Below, one piece after another: positions 13,951 through 18,785 of a DNA stretch of 18,785 bases; position 1 is the stretch's first letter, and each line of letters starts with the position of its first letter. The notes under the pieces are model-generated. The model had not been told where the DNA came from, did not search any database, and was given only the letters and a program-made list of their open reading frames with translations. The translations under genes and the position numbers were made by a program. The stretch covers positions 1 through 18,785 of the forward strand of contig CAYMJV010000059.1 of NCBI GenBank assembly GCA_964390545.1. The letters run 5' to 3'. Source of the DNA: CAYMJV01 sp964390545. Lineage in GTDB: Bacteria; Desulfobacterota; BSN033; UBA1163.

Positions 13951-15234
13951 TTAGCGCCAAAGTTTCCACATCAGCCGCCGGCTCACATTGAAAGGATTGC
14001 CGACAAACTCAGGGCAGCCTTCTTCCAAATCCACCCTTCCTTTGATCAGATTCATGATGATTCCAGGATCGAGATTAGAATTAATGGCAGTCATCCCGAC
14101 CAGGACGTTTCCTTGAAAAACCATCTTTTGGTAAACGTTTGCCGAAGGCGAGATCGTTTTTTCGATTCGATATCCTTTCCCATCCTCGGAGTCATTGACC
14201 CCAATAGAAAAAGCGCGGTTTCCGAAAAAATTGAAGGTATTCATTGAAATCCCACCGACATAATCTGAATCGAGCCTTCCTCCAGACATATCCGCTCCTG
14301 CGATCTTGCCTTGAAGCACCGCATCGGGGAGGATGGCGTTGAGGATTTTTGAGGGGCCGAAGAAATCTTCGGCCTGAGCCACGTCACCTGCTGCCCAGAT
14401 ATGATCCACAGAAGTTCTCATCTTATGATCAACCAGGATCCCCTCGTCGACCTTCACGCTGGAGTCAGAGAGAAATTCCGTTCTCGGTTTTATTCCGGTG
14501 CAGACGAGAAGCATTCCTGCTCTCAACGCTTTCCCGCTGGAGAGCGTCGCGGTGAATTCACCTCCCTCATAGGCCACTCGCACCACATGATCGGTGAGAT
14601 AGAAATTTACGTCATGGGACTCAAATACCTTCTGAATCATTCCAGAGCACTCTTCATCAAAATAATTGGGCAAGATCCTGGGATTCTTCCTTGCTCTGGC
14701 CCGAATGACGTCCACATGTATTCCCCTGTGGACAAAGTTCTCTGCCGCATGCATTCCAACCAAACCCGTTCCCACCACCATGGCCGATCGCGCTCTTGGG
14801 ATGACGTCCAGGTGCTGAAGGGCATCGGCCATGGTCCTTAATTTTAGGAAAGGAACATGACCGAGATTTTCAACTCGAGGGACGGTCGGTTCCGCTCCCG
14901 TGGCAACCAGAAGTTTCTCATAATGGATTTGGCTTCCATCCGAGAGCATGACCGCTCGCGTCTCTGGATCGACCCGGGTCACCGCTTTCCCCTTTACAAA
15001 ATCAATCCTCTGCGTTCTGAAATATTCTGCATCTCTCAGGTAAATCTGGGGAACCGAGACCTTCCCGGAAATAATGTAGGGAAGGACTGTCGGCGAATAG
15101 GGGAGAAGATCCTCCATGGTCACCATGGTGAATGAACCTGCATCATCATTCATCCTGATCTCGTCTGCAGCAGCCAGTCCTGCATGACTGCTTCCGATGA
15201 TGAGATATTCTGTTTTGAGCGAATCCTTACTCAT
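13951..15234 (-). CDS. padH: FAD/NAD(P)-binding oxidoreductase, epsilon subunit (PadH-like)
   Basis: 427 residues with two Rossmann motifs: GSSHAG (14-19) for FAD and GTGLVG (155-160, followed by MHAAEN) for NAD(P). It also has LLVATGAEPTVP and the AAGDVA motif of the pyridine-nucleotide-disulfide reductase superfamily. There is no CxxxxC redox pair, so it resembles rubredoxin/nitrite-reductase-type flavoproteins. Its place between the alpha and beta subunit genes, directly abutting padG (stop TGA followed by ATG), indicates a subunit of the same complex: it would take electrons from the Fe-S clusters to NAD+ (PadH role in the known phenylglyoxylate dehydrogenase). It makes the complex NAD-linked rather than purely ferredoxin-linked. 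Function by analogy; the physiological acceptor is not proven. Confidence 0.87.
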   Translation of the reverse strand: MSKDSLKTEYLIIGSSHAGLAAADEIRMNDDAGSFTMVTMEDLLPYSPTVLPYIISGKVSVPQIYLRDAEYFRTQRIDFVKGKAVTRVDPETRAVMLSDGSQIHYEKLLVATGAEPTVPRVENLGHVPFLKLRTMADALQHLDVIPRARSAMVVGTGLVGMHAAENFVHRGIHVDVIRARARKNPRILPNYFDEECSGMIQKVFESHDVNFYLTDHVVRVAYEGGEFTATLSSGKALRAGMLLVCTGIKPRTEFLSDSSVKVDEGILVDHKMRTSVDHIWAAGDVAQAEDFFGPSKILNAILPDAVLQGKIAGADMSGGRLDSDYVGGISMNTFNFFGNRAFSIGVNDSEDGKGYRIEKTISPSANVYQKMVFQGNVLVGMTAINSNLDPGIIMNLIKGRVDLEEGCPEFVGNPFNVSRRLMWKLWR

Positions 15235-16455
15235 TCATGCTTCTCCCTTGTCATCATCCTCATTCAGCCAGATCGTTTGCCGAGGCACCTCTCCCTGGGC
15301 GGCACGTTCCGTGATTTCGACCACCCGTCTGAAGTGATTCTCGACCGTGAGATCCGATCCGGAGAGACCTCCAATGAAACTGATCGCTGGGATACGCTGT
15401 CCCAAGAAATAAGTTGCTGCCAGGACTTCCTGGTAGAGAGGTCCTGTTCCCCAGCCAAAGTTGACAGAACGATCCACCACTCCTAACGCTTTGGCTTTAG
15501 CCAAAGATCGATTGATGGCCTCTACAGGAAAAGGACGGAATGTCTTAACTTTCAAGAGCCCAACCCTCTTCCCTTCTTCTCGGGCAATATCGACTGCCTC
15601 TCGTCCGGCGCCCGTCATGCTGCCGATCGTCATGATCGCAAAATCCGCGTCCTCCATACGATATTCTTCGACAAGAGGCCCGTAAGATCGCCCCACTTTT
15701 TTCCCGTATTCTGTATGGACCTCTTCAATGACCTCCAGAGCCTTTTGCATGGCTTTGCAGTGCCCCTTCCGGTACCGGACGAACATGCTCGTCCCCTTGC
15801 CGCTCCCCCCTCCTGTCAGGGGATCAACAGCCATGGGCTTCTCCGGGTCAAGGGCCACATGCCAGTTGACGTTTTTTTCTCCGAGAAATTCATCAATGAC
15901 TTCTTGGTCAGGAACAGAAACCGCTTCGATGCCATAAGAAAGGTAGGTTCCATCGAAACAAACATTCACCGGTAACATGACCTCCGGATGCTCGGCAACC
16001 CGATAGGCCATGATGATGGTATCCAGGATCTCCTGATTGGTTTCTGCGTACATTTGGATCCATCCCACTTCCTTTACCGTCATCGCATCCTGCTGTCCTC
16101 CCCAAACCGTTTGAGGGGTAATGCCATCCCGGGTGACAATGGCCATCACAATGGGAAGGCGCAGGTTAGGCGTTCTGAAGTACGGCTCAAACATGAAAGC
16201 AAGGCCTTGACCGCAGGTCGCAGTAAAGGTCCGGGCTCCGGCAAGACATGCCCCCTGCAAGACCGAAAGGACGCTGTGCTCACCTTCCACGTCCATCAGA
16301 TCGGCAGAAAGTTTCCCTTCCGCGATGAATTCGGTCAGATGTTCTGCCAGGGAAGACTGCGGTGTGATCGGATAGACCGACACCATATCCGGTTTTGCCA
16401 GACAGACTCCCCACGCTGCTGCCTCATTGCCATCGCAAACAATCGTCTTCGGCAT
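15235..16455 (-). CDS. padG: 2-oxoacid:acceptor oxidoreductase alpha subunit (PadG/PorA-like)
   Basis: 406 residues from the ATG at 16455 (MPKTIVCDGNEAAAWG), two bases past the padF stop and behind AGAGGAA; an upstream in-frame ATG at 16533 would add 26 residues that overlap padF. The PorA pattern is complete: YPITPQSSLAEHL, GEHSVLSVLQGACLAGARTFTA, GGQQDA and CFDGTYLS, followed by domain II with GSMTGAGREAVD and LKVKTFRPFP. It builds the active site with the beta subunit and binds the 2-oxoacid side chain. The residues after YPITPQS look closer to pyruvate-type enzymes than to branched-chain types, but sequence by eye cannot fix the specificity. Part of a five-gene unit with spacings of 0-36 bases. 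Confidence 0.88.
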   Translation of the reverse strand: MPKTIVCDGNEAAAWGVCLAKPDMVSVYPITPQSSLAEHLTEFIAEGKLSADLMDVEGEHSVLSVLQGACLAGARTFTATCGQGLAFMFEPYFRTPNLRLPIVMAIVTRDGITPQTVWGGQQDAMTVKEVGWIQMYAETNQEILDTIIMAYRVAEHPEVMLPVNVCFDGTYLSYGIEAVSVPDQEVIDEFLGEKNVNWHVALDPEKPMAVDPLTGGGSGKGTSMFVRYRKGHCKAMQKALEVIEEVHTEYGKKVGRSYGPLVEEYRMEDADFAIMTIGSMTGAGREAVDIAREEGKRVGLLKVKTFRPFPVEAINRSLAKAKALGVVDRSVNFGWGTGPLYQEVLAATYFLGQRIPAISFIGGLSGSDLTVENHFRRVVEITERAAQGEVPRQTIWLNEDDDKGEA

Positions 16456-16457
16456 CT

Positions 16458-16754
16458 TTATTCCTCTTGCTCTTCGACCATGGTAATGGCGTGATTCGGA
16501 CATTCCTGGGCGCAGATCCCACACCCTTTGCAAATTTTTAGATTGGCTTCAAACCATTTTGGCTTTTCAATGATGCATTGGGTCGGGCAAAAGGCCCAGC
16601 AGGTCCCACATTTCACACATTTGCTTCTCAGCACGACCGGGCGTTTGGCTCGCCAGTCACCGACCTGCATATCAAAAAAATCCGTGGCGATGGGACAGTA
16701 ATCGTCCGGAATGGTCGAAGGATCAAACATTTTCTTGGATTGTTGTTTCATCAT
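16458..16754 (-). CDS. padF: 2-oxoacid oxidoreductase delta subunit, 2[4Fe-4S] ferredoxin (PadF/PorD-like)
   Basis: 98 residues. Two classical clusters: Cys46/49/52/56 (CVKCGTCWAFCP) and Cys75/78/81/85 (CKGCGICAQECP). The N-terminal 45 residues (YCPIATDFFDMQVGDWRAKRPV) match the PorD extension that docks the ferredoxin domain onto the complex. It relays electrons from the thiamine site toward the flavin subunit. Starts 5 bases after padE and ends 2 bases before padG. Confidence 0.9.
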   Translation of the reverse strand: MMKQQSKKMFDPSTIPDDYCPIATDFFDMQVGDWRAKRPVVLRSKCVKCGTCWAFCPTQCIIEKPKWFEANLKICKGCGICAQECPNHAITMVEEQEE

Positions 16755-16759
16755 CCACC

Positions 16760-17320
16760 CTATTCGTTGAGATCATACACCCGGGTTTCTTCATAGCCCC
16801 GACGGACAGCTTCTATGTTTTTCCCCAGCGCCGCATCTCGAAAAGCGACCTCTTCTAAAGCCTGGTTCAAAGAATCAAGGGAGACGATATGGGTGGTTTT
16901 CAGGAGGGCCCCCAACATAATCGTATTCGTAATTGACCTTCCGAAGACTTCCAAGGAGATATGGAAGGCATTACAAAGCCCCACCTTTTTGACTCGCTTC
17001 GGGATCGGCACCTCCTTGACGTCCTTGGCGGTCGCCTGAACAAGAACACCGCCGTCTTTGATACCTTCAAAAATATCGACCGTTCTGAAAAGTGTGGGAT
17101 CAATACAGACAATCCAGTCAGGATGGTAGATGTTCGTCGTTTGGCGGATCTCCTTTTCATCGAAGCGCAAGAAGGAGGCCACCGGGGCGCCGCGCCTTTC
17201 AAATCCAAAGGAAGGGACTGCCTTAACAAACTTGCCCTCTTGAACTAAGGCTTTTGCTAAGATCTTAGCCGCCAGGACGGCTCCCTGACCCCCCCTTCCA
17301 TGAAATCGGATCTCATGCAT
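16760..17320 (-). CDS. padE: 2-oxoacid oxidoreductase gamma subunit (PadE/PorG-like)
   Basis: 186 residues. The N-terminus HEIRFHGRGGQGAVLAAKIL and the PSFGFERRGAPVASFLR segment are the PorG signature, and NTIMLGALLK lies further on. In the family this domain binds coenzyme A, and it is usually encoded first in the operon as here. The ATG at 17320 overlaps the end of gntR by 8 bases (ATGCATGA), so translation is probably coupled and the regulator is part of the operon. Confidence 0.9.
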   Translation of the reverse strand: MHEIRFHGRGGQGAVLAAKILAKALVQEGKFVKAVPSFGFERRGAPVASFLRFDEKEIRQTTNIYHPDWIVCIDPTLFRTVDIFEGIKDGGVLVQATAKDVKEVPIPKRVKKVGLCNAFHISLEVFGRSITNTIMLGALLKTTHIVSLDSLNQALEEVAFRDAALGKNIEAVRRGYEETRVYDLNE

Positions 17321-17999
17321 GCGAACGCTCCGTTGACCGGTAATAATTGATGATATCTTCTCTGACTTCTCTCAAGTGGTCATCGATAGATGTTTGCGCC
17401 TTGGTAAGATTTCGTTCGCAGATGGCCTGAAAGATTCTTTCATGGGCTAATGCTGCCTTCGATGCGATTTTGGGAGTGCGGAGACATTCGACCCTGAACT
17501 TGAGCATGTACTCTCTGAGTAACTGGCTTAATTCATGGATTCTTTTGCTGCCACTCGATTGGCACAGGATGTCGTGAAACTCCGTATCGAAGACCACCAT
17601 CCTGTCCATCCTCTTCTCATGGATGGCCCTTCGAGTCTCCTCTATGTTTCTCCTCAACCTTTCAAGATTCTTCTCCGTAATCTGGGAGATGGCTCTCTTC
17701 ACGGCCAAGCCCTCGATGACGCTCCTAATCTCGCAGATGTCATTGACATCCTCCTCAGACAGGCCCTTCACAACATACCCAACTCTCGGAATCGAGGAGA
17801 CCAGATTTTCCAATTCCAGTTTGTGAAGAGCCTCTCGGATAGGAGTCCGGCTTGTCCCGAGTTGAGATGCTAATTGTGCTTCGACCAGCCTTTCATTGGT
17901 AGGAATCCTTCCGGAAAGAACAGCTTTCCGAAGATGAGAGTAGACACGTTCCCTGATGGGATTGGGTGAACGTATTCTAAAACCGCTTAAGTTTAGCAT
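17313..17999 (-). CDS. GntR family transcriptional regulator, FadR/FCD subfamily
   Basis: 228 residues. Winged helix at residues ~15-75 (IRERVYSHLRKAVLSGRI, LASQLGTSRTPIREALHKLE, SSIPRVGYVV), then the all-helical FCD ligand domain (EDVNDICEIRSVIEGLAVKRA, FDTEFHDILCQSSG, HERIFQAICERN, HLREV). The His residues in FHDI, AHER and DDHLR and the Asp in FDTEFH are in the places where FCD proteins bind a metal ion and a small carboxylate. It most likely responds to an organic acid that is a substrate or product of this pathway (inference). First gene of the pad-like operon; a palindrome between its promoter and its start suggests autoregulation. The ATG at 17999 has no visible Shine-Dalgarno sequence, so initiation may be weak. 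Confidence 0.9.
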   Translation of the reverse strand: MLNLSGFRIRSPNPIRERVYSHLRKAVLSGRIPTNERLVEAQLASQLGTSRTPIREALHKLELENLVSSIPRVGYVVKGLSEEDVNDICEIRSVIEGLAVKRAISQITEKNLERLRRNIEETRRAIHEKRMDRMVVFDTEFHDILCQSSGSKRIHELSQLLREYMLKFRVECLRTPKIASKAALAHERIFQAICERNLTKAQTSIDDHLREVREDIINYYRSTERSHA

Positions 18000-18014
18000 A
18001 GTTAATAAAATCTG

Positions 18015-18027
18015 GGATACTGTACCC
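18015..18027. promoter_or_regulatory. Candidate GntR operator
   Basis: GGATACTGTACCC is an odd palindrome centred on 18021; five of six base pairs match (GG-TAC-GTA-CC). It covers the predicted transcription start of the gntR-pad operon, 16-28 bases ahead of the start codon. Size and core fit the FCD-type GntR operators. Inference only. Confidence 0.4.
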
Positions 18028-18029
18028 TA

Positions 18030-18058
18030 TTTATGCCAGATTTTTAGGAACTTGTCAA
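18030..18058 (-). promoter_or_regulatory. Promoter of the gntR-padEFGHI operon
   Basis: Minus strand TTGACA (18053-18058, perfect -35), exactly 17 bases, CATAAA (18030-18035). Transcription would begin near 18023, inside the palindrome at 18015-18027, leaving a leader of about 25 bases. Confidence 0.6.
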
Positions 18059-18077
18059 ATGATTATCCCCCCAAAGC

Positions 18078-18257
18078 CCTAATCCCTCAGTTATGGAATC
18101 AAGTAATATAATTCTGCCCTTATACCCCTCTTTGGCGTCTTTTTCCTGCCAGGGCAGGCAAAGAGGGGCAAGGGGAGATTTTGTTACCATAATTTTAAAA
18201 TCCCCCTCAATCCCCCTTTGCCAAAGGGGGATTAAAACACCCGAATCTGAGGTATTA
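18078..18257. mobile_element. MITE-like element with inverted ends and 8-bp direct flanks
   Basis: Ends TAATCCCTCAG (18080-18090) and CTGAGGTATTA (18247-18257) are inverted with one mismatch. The 8-mer CCCAAAGC occurs on both sides (18070-18077 and 18258-18265), as a target duplication would. Inside are a 10-bp perfect stem CCCCTCTTTG/CAAAGAGGGG (18125-18134, 18159-18168), a CCTGCC-AG-GGCAGG stem, and a 12-bp near-loopless palindrome AATCCCCCTTTG/CAAAGGGGGATT (18209-18233). No coding capacity, so it would need a transposase encoded elsewhere. Confidence 0.6.
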
Positions 18258-18318
18258 CCCAAAGCGCTGTCTGAAGTTTGGCACATAAGCCTTTCTCAGA
18301 CTCCATATTTTTGATAAG

Positions 18319-18507
18319 ATGAGCTTCATGGAGACGGTTGAGTATTTTTCGGATTTTTTACGAAAGATAGGAGCACCCAATTTTTTAGCCATCGGCATCG
18401 TCTTGATTGTCCTCTGGCTCTTGATCTCTGGCATCCGAAAAGGGTTGAGAAAAGGAAAACATGGCCAAAAGTCTGCGGATAATAATCATCGTGATGGCGA
18501 GGATTGA
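18319..18507 (+). CDS. Small single-pass membrane protein, hypothetical
   Basis: 62 residues: a short amphipathic start (FMETVEYFSDFLRKIG), one clear membrane helix (FLAIGIVLIVLWLLISG, residues ~22-38), then a strongly basic stretch (RKGLRKGKHG) and an acidic polar end. By the positive-inside rule the C-terminus is cytoplasmic. An alternative ATG at 18328 begins at METVEY. Shine-Dalgarno support is poor (GATAAG). No family recognised. It is the only plus-strand gene candidate in the right half of the window and is transcribed away from the gntR operon. The gene could be spurious. Confidence 0.42.
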   Translation: MSFMETVEYFSDFLRKIGAPNFLAIGIVLIVLWLLISGIRKGLRKGKHGQKSADNNHRDGED

Positions 18508-18537
18508 ACTTGGCATTGCTGTATACCGCAGCGGGTT

Positions 18538-18690
18538 AAATCCCAATTTCCAAATTCCAAGCTCCAAACAAATTCCAATTTCCAATGACCAAATTCAAGA
18601 TAACTAAATTGATTGCCCACAATAATTCCAGGCATTGTCTGTTTGGGTATTGGAAAGTGGTGCTTATTTGGATGGTGGTACTTGGGATTT
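18538..18690. repeat. Low-complexity inverted repeat built of CCAATTTCC-type words
   Basis: Starts with AAATCCCAA (18538-18546) and ends with the complement TTGGGATTT (18682-18690). The left half is made of variants of CCAAATTCCAA; the right half carries loose complements such as TTGGGTATTGGAAAG. The style is common in intergenic regions of Desulfobacterota and relatives (recollection). It provides the last codons of the gene that enters from the right edge. Confidence 0.5.
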
Positions 18691-18785
18691 GGAATTTCTT
18701 TTCTTAAGGATCTTCCAAGAAAGGGCAAAGGAGACAGCAAAGGCGAACAACATGCCTGACATGGAGAAGAGGAAGAAGAGAAGGA
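18664..18785 (-). CDS. C-terminal end of a membrane protein, partial at window edge
   Basis: In the minus frame that begins at 18783, 39 codons run without a stop until TAA at 18664-18666. They encode a hydrophobic segment (LLFFLFSMSGMLFAFAVSFA) followed by LSWKILKKRN and a short polar tail: a C-terminal membrane helix with positive-inside end. The start lies outside the window. The last ten or so residues (SKSQVPPSK) come from the repeat at 18538-18690, so the natural end of the protein may have been altered by insertion of the repeat. No family can be named from this fragment. Confidence 0.35.
   Translation of the reverse strand, partial: LLFFLFSMSGMLFAFAVSFALSWKILKKRNSKSQVPPSK

Noticed and set aside
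16456..16533. Upstream in-frame start for padG adding 26 residues
   Set aside because: The extra part lies inside padF in another frame and shows no PorA-like sequence; the ATG at 16455 has AGAGGAA in front.
18044..18314. ORFs on both strands in the gntR upstream region
   Set aside because: They are translations of the palindromic mobile-looking element (SPSIPLCQRG-type peptides) and overlap the gntR promoter.
1..18785. CRISPR arrays, tRNA or rRNA genes, complete insertion sequences
   Set aside because: No regularly spaced direct repeats, no tRNA-like cloverleaf or rRNA sequence and no transposase or integrase gene seen on either strand by eye.

Overview
The window reads as DNA from an anaerobic bacterium. 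Supporting signs are a ferredoxin-type 2-oxoacid oxidoreductase, an oxygen-labile-looking molybdopterin enzyme, a bacterial microcompartment (BMC) and several dispersed palindromic repeats. Repeats of these styles are common in Desulfobacterota and neighbouring phyla, so that is my guess (inference, modest confidence). Nearly every real gene is on the minus strand, so the functional order runs from right to left.

Right part (18.8-12.6 kb). After a partial membrane-protein gene at the edge, a small plus-strand membrane protein and a short mobile-looking element, there is an operon: a GntR/FCD regulator followed by five subunits of a 2-oxoacid:acceptor oxidoreductase in the order gamma, delta, alpha, FAD-epsilon, ferredoxin-beta. 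This is the order and architecture of the PadEFGHI phenylglyoxylate dehydrogenase complex. The real 2-oxoacid substrate is unknown. A good sigma70-type promoter with a 13-bp operator-like palindrome over the expected transcription start lies just upstream of the regulator.

Middle (12.6-8.1 kb). After a 606-bp gap holding a 374-bp repeat element with perfect 13-bp inverted ends, and a second strong promoter, comes a compact BMC operon: one vertex protein (BMC-P, EutN/CcmL family), three hexameric shell proteins (BMC-H), a cyclic-amidohydrolase (dihydropyrimidinase/allantoinase superfamily) and an HpcH/HpaI class II aldolase. Both enzymes begin with the same ~45-residue module, which resembles the N-terminus of EutQ and is absent from ordinary members of their families. 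I read it as a shared cargo or docking module. None of the classical metabolosome signature enzymes (acylating aldehyde dehydrogenase, PduL, glycyl-radical or B12 enzymes) is present, so this looks like a BMC of uncharacterised chemistry. A working model is: a cyclic amide is opened, an aldolase releases a 2-oxoacid such as pyruvate, and the Pad-like complex oxidises the 2-oxoacid to acyl-CoA, CO2 and NADH. Two perfect intercistronic hairpins follow the vertex gene and the amidohydrolase gene.

Next (7.8-5.8 kb) is a stand-alone molybdopterin/[4Fe-4S] oxidoreductase.

Left part (5.2-0 kb) is a different, more AT-rich accessory region: a two-TM membrane protein, a DUF2971 protein, an AbiU2-like HEPN protein and two more proteins, one with a clear HEPN motif. 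Two of the gene junctions look like integron attC sites, so part of this may be a cassette array. A truncated DUF4143 ATPase remnant sits at the left edge.
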